Assembly: GCA_013001935.1 (NCBI GenBank)
Contig: JABDKZ010000480.1
Coordinates: forward strand, 1-5,957
DNA from: Maribacter sp.
Lineage (GTDB): Bacteria; Bacteroidota; Bacteroidia; Flavobacteriales; Flavobacteriaceae
Length of the DNA: 5,957 bases
Direction: 5' to 3'
The position numbers were made by a program, and so were the translations under genes. This document shows, piece after piece, positions 1 through 5,957 of this stretch. The notes beneath the pieces are model-generated. The model was given only the letters and a program-made list of their open reading frames with translations. It had not been told where the DNA came from and made no database searches. Position 1 is the first letter of the stretch. Every line of letters begins with the position of its first letter.

Positions 1-2
1 GG

Positions 3-731
3 TTTAGAAAAGGCTGGGTCATCTATTCCTTTGGCTTTGTTCTCTTACTGACTTCCTGTTCCCCGGATGCTTCATTTAAGGATCTATGGATGACCGAGGA
101 TTATAAAGCACAGCAATATTTTGACAACGAAAAATATGAAGAAGCGGCGCGCTTATTTTCGGACCCGCTTCGAAAGGGAACAGCATACTTCAAAGGAGAG
201 GATTACGCCAGTGCAATAAAGTCTTTTGAGATGGATACTACTGCCCAAGGTCGGTATAACCTGGGACTGGCCTATTATAAGATCGGAAACCTGAATTCAG
301 CCAAGCAAGCCTTCGATCAAGCCGTTGCTCTCGATGCTACCTTTATAGCAGCTTCTACAAATGCAGCCCTAACCACTAACCTGATCGCTTCGCAACGCAT
401 AGCAATCGGGGAAGTGGAAGAAGTATCAGAGGCGGCAGCACAAGAAAATATACAAAATACAGATCCTGAGGACCTAGGTGGTGGCGGACAAGAGGCTGAC
501 GATGAGGATATGAAAAAGGAACGCAAAGAAGAAACGGTGTCAACGGAAATCAGATTAGGGAAAGAATTGGAAGAGGTACCCGACGAATTCGAGGGAGGGA
601 AACAGGATGAGTCCCAGAAAATTTTAATGCGAAAGGTAGATGACGACCCTGCCTTGTTTTTAAAACGAAAATTTCGGTATCAGGTAAGGGTTAAACAGCT
701 TAAACCAAAAGAAAATCAGAAGAAATGGTAA
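3..731 (+). CDS. C-terminal part of a Bat-operon TPR protein, probably a VWA-TPR fusion (BatB-like), 5' truncated
   Basis: The frame is open to the left edge, so the gene starts outside the window and the ATG at 90 is an internal Met. Of 242 visible residues, 1-4 read FRKG, followed by a hydrophobic stretch (about 5-18) and then the motif KDLW. This resembles the second membrane helix and linker (F-R-R-G-W ... D-L-W) of gammaproteobacterial VWA-TPR proteins. Two TPR-like units follow at about residues 53-78 and 83-115, with the signature G-R-Y-N-L-G-L-A-Y-Y-K-I-G-N. Next come a Gly/Asp/Glu/Lys-rich acidic linker (about 135-205) and the end motif D-D-D-P-A-L-F-L-K-R-K-F-R-Y-Q, typical of this family just before the stop. 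The role inferred from the family is a membrane protein of the MoxR/Bat system, implicated in stress or oxygen tolerance, with TPRs mediating protein contacts. It is probably translationally coupled to batD, which overlaps it by 7 bases. Alternative: a stand-alone BatC-like TPR lipoprotein, since L-T-S-C fits a lipobox; the FRKGW context makes the fusion more likely. Confidence 0.82.
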   Translation, partial: FRKGWVIYSFGFVLLLTSCSPDASFKDLWMTEDYKAQQYFDNEKYEEAARLFSDPLRKGTAYFKGEDYASAIKSFEMDTTAQGRYNLGLAYYKIGNLNSAKQAFDQAVALDATFIAASTNAALTTNLIASQRIAIGEVEEVSEAAAQENIQNTDPEDLGGGGQEADDEDMKKERKEETVSTEIRLGKELEEVPDEFEGGKQDESQKILMRKVDDDPALFLKRKFRYQVRVKQLKPKENQKKW

Positions 732-2059
732 AGGCTTACCTTAAATATTTGTTGACTTTGGTGCTGTTATGTATGAGTAGCCTTGGTTTTGCACAAGGGG
801 TCTTTGCAACGGTAACTTCAAATAAAAGCCAGGTTTATGTAGGAGAGCCTGTTGCTATTACGGTTTCGGTATACACGCCAACCTGGTTCACCAAAGGGGT
901 CGATATTGGGAATCTTACTGTAAATGGAGCATTTACCGTCTATTTTAGATCTGTGAGTACCTCAAGGAAAATAAAAGGACAGACCTATGCCGGCATACAG
1001 TTCATTTACAATGTGTTCCCTTTTGAGGAACAGGATATTGTGATTCCAGCCCTCAATTTTGAAGTGGAATCCCCAACAATGGGAACTTCTAAAGGAATAA
1101 GAAGAAAAGTACAGTCCAAAGAAAAAGTAATCAAGATCAAACCAACCCCGCCTGAAATAGATCGGGATCAATGGTTCGTTACTGGCGGTATGACGGTTCG
1201 CGAGAACTGGAAGGGTAACCTGAAAGCTGTTAAGGTGGGTGATGTGATTGAGCGCACCATCACGAGATATACTAGAAATACAGTGGCGGAATTAATTCCG
1301 CCCATACTTTGGGATTCCATACCATCAGTAAGTGAATACCCTATTAGACCTAAGGTAACCACTAACAAAACGAGAACAGCTATTAGTGCAACCAGAACCG
1401 ATGGCGTTAAATACCTGTTTGAAGAAGAAGGAGAAATTGTCCTGGAAGACATGGAGTTTAGGTGGTGGAATCCGTATCAAAAAAAATATTTAAAGAGAAC
1501 CATTAAGGGAAGAACCATTAAGGTGCAGCCTAATCCGGATCTGGGAATTCTCAAGACCATAAAAGATTCCCTACAGGTAAATCAAGAGGTGTTAAAAGCG
1601 GAGGAAACTGAAGAGGAGGCCAAAACCTATTTTGGTTTAAGCTTATCGGAATTTCTTGCGGTATTGGTTGTAGTAAGCATTGTATTTTATCTTTTTATTC
1701 GATATATGCTAAAAGTGAGGAAGATCCTAAGTGACAAATGGGCAAAGTATCGTGCCTCGGAGACCTATGCCTTTAAACGATTTTTGTCAGATGCAAACAG
1801 TGGGGATCCTGGAAAAGCCATACCATCACTTTATCATTGGATCGGTCATCTGAAGCTTAATGAGCCTACCTTGCGCGCATTGGCACTCGCCAGCGATAGC
1901 AAGGAATTGTTAACGGAAATCGCAGCTATTGAAGGGGTTCTGCAGAATAAGGATGTAAACCACCTTTCATTTAATAAAAAAATATGGAAGCGAGCCCGAA
2001 TGAAACTTTTAAAAACCAGGAAGCAAGCTCCCCCCAATCGCGAATGGATAAACCCATGA
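725..2059 (+). CDS. batD: BatD-like protein (oxygen tolerance family)
   Basis: This is a complete protein of 444 residues. A signal peptide occupies residues 1-24 (basic MVKAYLK, hydrophobic core, cleavage near FAQ/G). A first Ig-like beta domain spans about 25-135 and contains the V-Y-V-G-E-P-V motif that opens many BatD domains. A second spans about 145-272, with K-V-G-D-V-I-E-R-T-I-T and R-W-W-N-P, both typical of the family. One membrane helix lies at about 308-327 and is followed by a basic cytoplasmic helical tail of about 115 residues (F-L-S-D-A-N-S-G-D-P ... L-Y-H-W-I-G). The family acts at the inner membrane with VWA proteins BatA and BatB and a MoxR ATPase; the exact molecular role is unsettled. 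The ATG at 725 lies inside the last codons of the upstream gene (ATGGTAA), which indicates an operon and coupled translation. At 444 residues it is shorter than many Bacteroidota BatD proteins and closer in layout to the gammaproteobacterial form. It appears to be the last clear gene of the operon, since the next gene is convergent. Confidence 0.88.
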   Translation: MVKAYLKYLLTLVLLCMSSLGFAQGVFATVTSNKSQVYVGEPVAITVSVYTPTWFTKGVDIGNLTVNGAFTVYFRSVSTSRKIKGQTYAGIQFIYNVFPFEEQDIVIPALNFEVESPTMGTSKGIRRKVQSKEKVIKIKPTPPEIDRDQWFVTGGMTVRENWKGNLKAVKVGDVIERTITRYTRNTVAELIPPILWDSIPSVSEYPIRPKVTTNKTRTAISATRTDGVKYLFEEEGEIVLEDMEFRWWNPYQKKYLKRTIKGRTIKVQPNPDLGILKTIKDSLQVNQEVLKAEETEEEAKTYFGLSLSEFLAVLVVVSIVFYLFIRYMLKVRKILSDKWAKYRASETYAFKRFLSDANSGDPGKAIPSLYHWIGHLKLNEPTLRALALASDSKELLTEIAAIEGVLQNKDVNHLSFNKKIWKRARMKLLKTRKQAPPNREWINP

Positions 2060-2126
2060 GATCAGGACTTTCAAAATTTGACGATAGCAAGAAAACTATT
2101 TTGACTTAATTCGTTGCAGGAATTGT

Positions 2127-2178
2127 GATAGCTACGATATATGAGCTATTTATTTCTTTCTCTTTTTCTTTCTCTTTT
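2127..2178 (+). terminator. Possible weak intrinsic terminator after batD
   Basis: A six-base inverted repeat, ATAGCT at 2128-2133 and AGCTAT at 2144-2149, encloses a ten-base loop. On the plus strand it is followed by a long T-rich, C-interspersed tract (2149-2178). The stem is short and AT-rich and the T tract is interrupted by C, so this is a weak candidate. Its position between convergent genes supports it. The T-rich tract is the complement of the lysine codons that end the minus-strand gene, so it may owe its composition to that. Confidence 0.3.
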
Positions 2179-3790
2179 TACTATCCTTATTGATCAATTT
2201 TTGCACGAACGTTCCAGGGACTATCCTTGTGAATCCTTGAACCAAGCCTTGGACAATATAATTAATGGGTGAGCGATAGGGGTTTCGTACAGAGCTATAA
2301 TTGGCAGTCAGGTATTTTTTTTGCCCCGGGAGATTATTAGGTCTTATTGCGCCATTGGCAATAGCGGAAAGCAACACCTTCTTTTTTCCTTTATCCGCTT
2401 CATTGATTAATTTCAAATGCAGGTCACTGTAGTCAAAAACCAGTTTGTTTTGGGAACGATATGGCCCGGCGTTCATTGCGAACTGCATTCGGTTCATTTG
2501 CCCAGTAACCATTTCAACGCCAGCCAAGGGTTTTAAGGTGGGGTTTAAACTGGTCATAGACATGGCCCCGACAGCTACAGCTATTGAAAATGTTTCTATA
2601 TCGTATGGCACCTTTAAATCAATATTAATTTGGGTCTTAGCTGCAATACTTGCATTGATTTTTGCTTCTAATTCACCAATGTGCAATTGTTCTTCAGGCA
2701 TGTTTGTGACCCCCGTGATTTTGCCATTCATATCATGGATCTTGATGGATCCCGTTTCATGCTTCTCAACACCAAGTTCGCCATAGGTTATGGCAGCATT
2801 TGAAATTTGGATGGTATCAATTAGTATGGCCATGGGAATTGCGTTGATAATACCTTGAAACATGGGCTTGGCTACATCCGCAGGCCTGGGCAAATTCTTA
2901 TTTCTTTGCAGTTTAATATTCAGGTCATCAACGGTGATTTTTTCGGCCTCAATATCCAATTGTGTATAAAAATCGCTAGAAGGCTCAAGCCCATGAATGC
3001 CAATTTCTTTTACATCTAATTCAACGATATCGTTTTGAACGCCTAAGCGCTTGCTAACTTCAACCCAATCCAATGAATAGCCCAATGATAGATCGTTCAA
3101 CAAAAACTCCTTGTCTCTCAGATTATAATGAAAACGACCTAAGTTAATAGCTGTGTAGTCGTCGGGTTTGAAGGTTATACTATCTATGTCTATATTCAAA
3201 TTGCCCACTTCAAACGGAATAAGGTGTTTGAATTTCAACGAATCGGTTTCAATTTCAGTCGCCAGAATGTCTATTCGCTTTATCTCACCTTTTACCGTCT
3301 GTGAAACGGAATCCTTTAATACAATCGAACCATTTTGAATGCGAAAAGTGTTTAAATCGGCCCGCAACAAGATATCGCCAAAAAGGTCTTGCATTCCCTT
3401 ACCGCCCTTGGTTTTAGTAGTATCTGCACCTAGGGTCACCTCAAATAATGGCTGTTCAAAAGCAATCTCCCTTATGTTTAACTTTTTATCAAATAAAAAA
3501 TCCCTCCATACAATTCCTTGTATGGTAGCGTAATCAACATGTCCTGTAATTACGGTCCCCTTTCCGGGGTGTAAGGGCTCAATACGAACTTCGTCAAGAG
3601 TAACTCCTTTAAAAAAAGTGTCTAAATCCAAATCGATATACGTAATGTTGTAAGCCCTATCCGGATTTGAATTTATGCTATCTTGGAAATTAGATTCGAT
3701 CTTCCACTCGAACCCCTTGATAACCAAGAAGAGTATCCCAAGAACTATAAGGACCCCAATGCTTATTTTTTTGACTTTGGTACTAGTCAT
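2150..3790 (-). CDS. AsmA/DUF748-like envelope protein with N-terminal membrane anchor
   Basis: The protein has 546 residues. A short basic N-terminus (K5, K7, K8) precedes one membrane helix at about 9-24. The rest is probably periplasmic: a long chain rich in alternating beta-strand patterns with repeated I-x-I-D-x and D-L-N-I segments (for example at about 100-300). This is the usual look of AsmA-like and DUF748 proteins. The C-terminal block N-P-Y-R-S-P-I-N-Y-I-V-Q-G-L resembles the conserved N-Y-I-x-x-G-L motif in Bacteroidota members of the group. Known AsmA-like proteins (TamB, YhdP, AsmA) help move or balance phospholipids between membranes; that this one does so is an inference. The last eleven residues are almost all Lys and Arg (DSKKRKKKRKK), an unusual tail for a protein whose C-terminus should be periplasmic. 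The gene converges on batD and diverges from the DUF481 gene. The chosen ATG is followed directly by a good anchor sequence. It looks monocistronic unless the doubtful frame upstream is real. Confidence 0.7.
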   Translation of the reverse strand: MTSTKVKKISIGVLIVLGILFLVIKGFEWKIESNFQDSINSNPDRAYNITYIDLDLDTFFKGVTLDEVRIEPLHPGKGTVITGHVDYATIQGIVWRDFLFDKKLNIREIAFEQPLFEVTLGADTTKTKGGKGMQDLFGDILLRADLNTFRIQNGSIVLKDSVSQTVKGEIKRIDILATEIETDSLKFKHLIPFEVGNLNIDIDSITFKPDDYTAINLGRFHYNLRDKEFLLNDLSLGYSLDWVEVSKRLGVQNDIVELDVKEIGIHGLEPSSDFYTQLDIEAEKITVDDLNIKLQRNKNLPRPADVAKPMFQGIINAIPMAILIDTIQISNAAITYGELGVEKHETGSIKIHDMNGKITGVTNMPEEQLHIGELEAKINASIAAKTQINIDLKVPYDIETFSIAVAVGAMSMTSLNPTLKPLAGVEMVTGQMNRMQFAMNAGPYRSQNKLVFDYSDLHLKLINEADKGKKKVLLSAIANGAIRPNNLPGQKKYLTANYSSVRNPYRSPINYIVQGLVQGFTRIVPGTFVQKLINKDSKKRKKKRKK

Positions 3791-4207
3791 TTTATAGTAT
3801 TAAAAGTTAGTATTATACAAACTATAGATGATTTAATCGGCTTTTCACGATTACCTTGACCCCATTTTTCTTCTTGATGTTTAATATACACCCGTTTAAG
3901 GAGTTTTGGAAAATTTTTTGAAAGAATATACAATTTTGATTTGTCCTTAAGTTCTTCCTTCGTTGGCACAAGCCTGAAAAGACAAGACGTTGTTTTTAAG
4001 ATTTTGGGAAGCCACAAAGCGTTAATTCCTGTAAGAACCCATGAATCATAAAAGAATAGAAAAAAGGCGCTATGAAATAGCCCTATAAATTTCGATTCTT
4101 TTGCATTAATTAATATCTTGTCGAAGCTAAATAAGCCCAATATAGGCGCAAGATATAATATCACCGAACTACCATGGCATCATAATTCGTTCGGGCATAA
4201 TAAATTT
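3791..4207. other. Divergent intergenic region of 417 bases without a convincing gene
   Basis: This AT-rich stretch separates the starts of the minus-strand AsmA-like gene and the plus-strand DUF481 gene, so it should hold both promoters. I found no good match to the Bacteroidota promoter pattern (TTTG, about 20 bases, TAnnTTTG) on either strand. The closest items are TATAGTTTG on the minus strand (3818-3826, one base too long between TA and TTTG) and a TATAAT on the minus strand (3812-3817) without a -35 box. A minus-strand frame of 125 codons starts with GTG at 4164 and ends in TGA overlapping the AsmA-like ATG (ATGA). Its product is Phe/Leu/Lys-rich, matches nothing I recognise, and contains a terminator-like hairpin, so I do not call it a gene. 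No tRNA or repeat array was seen. Confidence 0.6.
4060..4083 (-). terminator. Terminator-like hairpin followed by six T on the minus strand
   Basis: Read on the minus strand, GCTAT, loop TTC and ATAGC form a tight five-base stem (4069-4081). Two flanking G can pair with CC across a single bulged G. Six T follow immediately (complement of 4060-4065). This is the form of an intrinsic terminator or attenuator for transcription entering from the DUF481 side. No minus-strand gene lies upstream of it, so it may act in the leader of the AsmA-like gene, block antisense transcription, or be chance. Confidence 0.3.
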
Positions 4208-5242
4208 ATGGAGTTACAAATACCTTATAGGCTAGGCCAAACCCTCCATGTTCTTCTATTCTTTTTCGTAAGTACTGCATTATGCGCCCAGAACGATTCC
4301 ATCAAACTCAAGAATAACGACCTATTAGTAGGAGAAATTAAAACGCTTAATAAAAGTGTATTGGTCTTTAAAACCTCATACAGCGATAAAGATTTTAATA
4401 TCGACTTTGATGATATTATTTCAATAAGCACCACCGGTTTATGTGTGATTCATCTTACCAATCGCACGCAAATAACAGGCAGGATGAAACCATTGGCACC
4501 TCATAAAGCGCGTATTATTGATAAAGATGGGGTGGTGTCTGAAATCTCAATACAGGATATCATTAGATTGGAGGAAATTGACGAAGAATTTTGGAGTCGT
4601 TTCACGGGTGCTTTCGATGTGGGTTTTAATTTATCCAAGACCAATAACAACAGGCAACTCACCTATACTGGTAACCTCAAGTATTCAAGCGATAAATGGA
4701 GTTCGGCTTTCGATTTCAATGTCCTTTACTCGGAAAGGGATAATGCAGAACGTATTGAAAGGAAAACGATGTCACTGGCCATTCAGCGATACCTGAAACA
4801 GTGGTACATTTCAGGTGAAATCTCCTATTTACAGAGTACTGAACAGGGCATAAGAAACAGGATTACCCCTGCCGCAGGGGCCGGACGCTTACTCATAGCT
4901 TCAAATAAGTTGTTTTGGATTGTAGGTACAGGGCTTACCTATAATATCGAGGATTTTTTTGATTCTCAATTGAACAAGCGATCAACTGAATTACAGCTCA
5001 TTACCCAATTTGATATGTTCAATTTTGAAAACTTGAATTTTACGACCAAGGTAATTGGTTTCCCAAGTTTATCCGAAAGAGGAAGATTTCGGGTAGACTA
5101 TAACTTTGTATTGAAATACGACCTTCCTTTTGACTTTTATATCAAAGCAGAATTTACCTTGAATTACGATAATCAACCTGCGGTAGTGGGTAATTTTGCG
5201 GATTACGTTTTTTCAAGTGGTTTTGGGTGGGAACTAAAATAA
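4208..5242 (+). CDS. DUF481-type outer-membrane beta-barrel protein
   Basis: From the ATG at 4208 the product has 344 residues. This start is preferred over an in-frame TTG at 4118, because only from 4208 does a normal signal peptide follow: residues 1-27, hydrophobic core V-L-L-F-F-F-V, cleavage at ALCA/Q. Residues 32-123 form two related beta units of about 44 residues each, ending in D-D-I-I-S-I and Q-D-I-I-R-L. Residues 130-344 show alternating aromatic/hydrophobic strands (G-A-F-D-V-G-F-N-L, G-N-L-K-Y, I-T-P-A-A-G-A-G, D-Y-N-F-V-L-K-Y), as in DUF481 (YdiY-like) proteins, which are predicted to sit as barrels in the outer membrane. Function is unknown for most members and cannot be told here. 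The C-terminus is W-E-L-K, so the usual terminal aromatic is three residues in from the end. The PAP2 gene follows after 12 bases, probably in the same transcript. The family assignment is fairly secure, the role is not. Confidence 0.78.
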   Translation: MELQIPYRLGQTLHVLLFFFVSTALCAQNDSIKLKNNDLLVGEIKTLNKSVLVFKTSYSDKDFNIDFDDIISISTTGLCVIHLTNRTQITGRMKPLAPHKARIIDKDGVVSEISIQDIIRLEEIDEEFWSRFTGAFDVGFNLSKTNNNRQLTYTGNLKYSSDKWSSAFDFNVLYSERDNAERIERKTMSLAIQRYLKQWYISGEISYLQSTEQGIRNRITPAAGAGRLLIASNKLFWIVGTGLTYNIEDFFDSQLNKRSTELQLITQFDMFNFENLNFTTKVIGFPSLSERGRFRVDYNFVLKYDLPFDFYIKAEFTLNYDNQPAVVGNFADYVFSSGFGWELK

Positions 5243-5254
5243 AAAAATCAACGC

Positions 5255-5957
5255 ATGAGATTTTGGGTACTTGCAATCTGTTTTTTAGGATTAACCTCAG
5301 GTTCTGCACAATATTCGCCTAAATTAAATCAATACAATAGTTTTAAGCAAACCAAACAGCTTCAATTTTTACCCGCTACCAATATAGATTTCACCTCGGA
5401 TTTCAATACCGATAAAACAATGGGGTATTGGGAGTCTACTAATACATATGCTTCGCAACCATTCATGTTAAATTCGTATTGGGATTCTACCGCAGTCAAG
5501 CAAAAGTGGTATAAAACAGATACTGGTGCCTCTTTGCTCGTTGCCGGTGGTTTAATAACCGCAGGTACCATCATGCATTTTAATAACAGTTTTAAAGTGG
5601 GGGTCAGGGACGATATTAATAGGTACTTACCAGAATTTGATGAGGGCATAGATGATATTACCCAGTATGTGCCTGTTGCCGCCGTATTCGCATTAGATGC
5701 GGCCGGTGTCCGTAGTCAACATAGTCAAATGAGGAAACTTACAACATTGGCAACGATGACAGCTACCGGTCTTGTTGTAATTAATGGTTTAAAATATAGC
5801 ATATCAGAGCCAAGACCAGATGGATCCTCAAACAATGCCTTTCCTTCAGGTCAAACGACTGTAGCGTTTATGGGAGCGCATATGTTTCATAAAGAGTACA
5901 AACATAAAAGTCCATTCTATAGCATCACGGCCTATGCTTTGGCAACTTTTACAGGTG
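5255..5957 (+). CDS. PAP2-superfamily phosphatase with PSGQ in place of PSGH, 3' truncated by the window
   Basis: There are 234 visible residues and the gene runs off the right edge. A signal peptide covers residues 1-18 or 19 (MRFWVLAICFLG, cleavage near GSAQ). An exported region of about 70 residues follows. Hydrophobic helices lie at about 91-107, 139-147 and 162-179, and another begins at about 220. The first PAP2 motif, K-x6-R-P, is present as K180 ... R187-P188. The second motif, normally P-S-G-H, reads P197-S198-G199-Q200, so the family's catalytic acid histidine is absent. The third motif (S-R-x5-H) would lie beyond the window. PAP2 enzymes remove phosphate from lipid phosphates, undecaprenyl pyrophosphate or lipid A on the periplasmic side; the substrate here is unknown. 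The start is the first ATG after the DUF481 stop, 12 bases downstream, and gives a clean signal peptide. The Gln codon CAA differs from a His codon by one base. The protein may be a weakly active or non-catalytic member, or may belong to a subfamily that tolerates Gln. Confidence 0.85.
   Translation, partial: MRFWVLAICFLGLTSGSAQYSPKLNQYNSFKQTKQLQFLPATNIDFTSDFNTDKTMGYWESTNTYASQPFMLNSYWDSTAVKQKWYKTDTGASLLVAGGLITAGTIMHFNNSFKVGVRDDINRYLPEFDEGIDDITQYVPVAAVFALDAAGVRSQHSQMRKLTTLATMTATGLVVINGLKYSISEPRPDGSSNNAFPSGQTTVAFMGAHMFHKEYKHKSPFYSITAYALATFTG

Noticed and set aside
42..63. Lipobox-like L-T-S-C suggesting a lipoprotein signal peptide for the TPR protein
   Set aside because: It fits the lipobox pattern, but the preceding FRKGW and following DLW match the membrane helix and linker of VWA-TPR proteins. 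It is kept only as an alternative because the start is outside the window.
90..731. ATG at 90 as the true start of the TPR gene
   Set aside because: The frame is open upstream to the edge and encodes a membrane segment and the D-L-W motif that belong to the family, so this Met is internal.
1168..1452. 94-codon minus-strand frame inside batD
   Set aside because: It lies entirely antisense to a well-supported batD coding region and resembles no family.
2445..2786. 113-codon plus-strand frame inside the AsmA-like gene
   Set aside because: It is antisense to a long coding region with a consistent beta-rich product, and its translation has no recognisable features.
3812..3817. TATAAT on the minus strand as a promoter of the AsmA-like gene
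   Set aside because: No -35 element is found at the right distance, and Bacteroidota do not normally use this box. In AT-rich DNA it is expected by chance.
4118..4207. TTG at 4118 as the start of the DUF481 gene
   Set aside because: It would put 30 polar residues before the signal peptide. The ATG at 4208 gives a normal signal peptide directly.
5362..5649. 95-codon minus-strand frame inside the PAP2 gene
   Set aside because: It is antisense to a signal-peptide-bearing PAP2 protein with clear motifs.

Overview
The window looks like a chromosomal piece of a marine-type member of Bacteroidota, most likely Flavobacteriia. The evidence is AT-leaning DNA, start codons without clear Shine-Dalgarno sequences, several signal peptides ending in Ala-Gln just before the mature chain, and gene families typical of that group. 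No mobile element, CRISPR array, tRNA or rRNA is visible.

Layout. (1) Positions 3-2059, plus strand: the end of a Bat (aerotolerance-type) operon. It holds the C-terminal part of a TPR protein, probably a VWA-TPR fusion whose VWA half lies left of the window, and a complete batD that overlaps it by 7 bases. (2) Positions 2060-2149: a short convergent spacer with a weak terminator-like hairpin. A curious 17-codon reading frame is coupled to the batD stop. (3) Positions 2150-3790, minus strand: a 546-residue AsmA/DUF748-like protein with one N-terminal membrane anchor and a lysine/arginine-rich tail. (4) Positions 3791-4207: a divergent intergenic region with no convincing gene. It contains a doubtful minus-strand frame and a minus-strand hairpin followed by six T. 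(5) Positions 4208-5242, plus strand: a secreted DUF481-type outer-membrane beta-barrel protein. (6) Positions 5255-5957, plus strand, running off the right edge: a PAP2-family phosphatase that carries PSGQ where the family normally has PSGH.

The genes share a cell-envelope theme. The Bat proteins form an inner-membrane/periplasmic system usually driven by a MoxR ATPase encoded upstream. AsmA-like proteins are linked to envelope lipid homeostasis, DUF481 proteins are predicted outer-membrane barrels, and PAP2 enzymes remove phosphates from lipid or polyprenyl phosphates. The DUF481 and PAP2 genes are 12 bases apart and are probably co-transcribed. I did not find clear evidence for an entirely new multi-gene system. 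The observations most worth checking are the Gly-Gln active-site change in the PAP2 protein, the gammaproteobacterial-style Bat architecture, and the interrupted small frame after batD.
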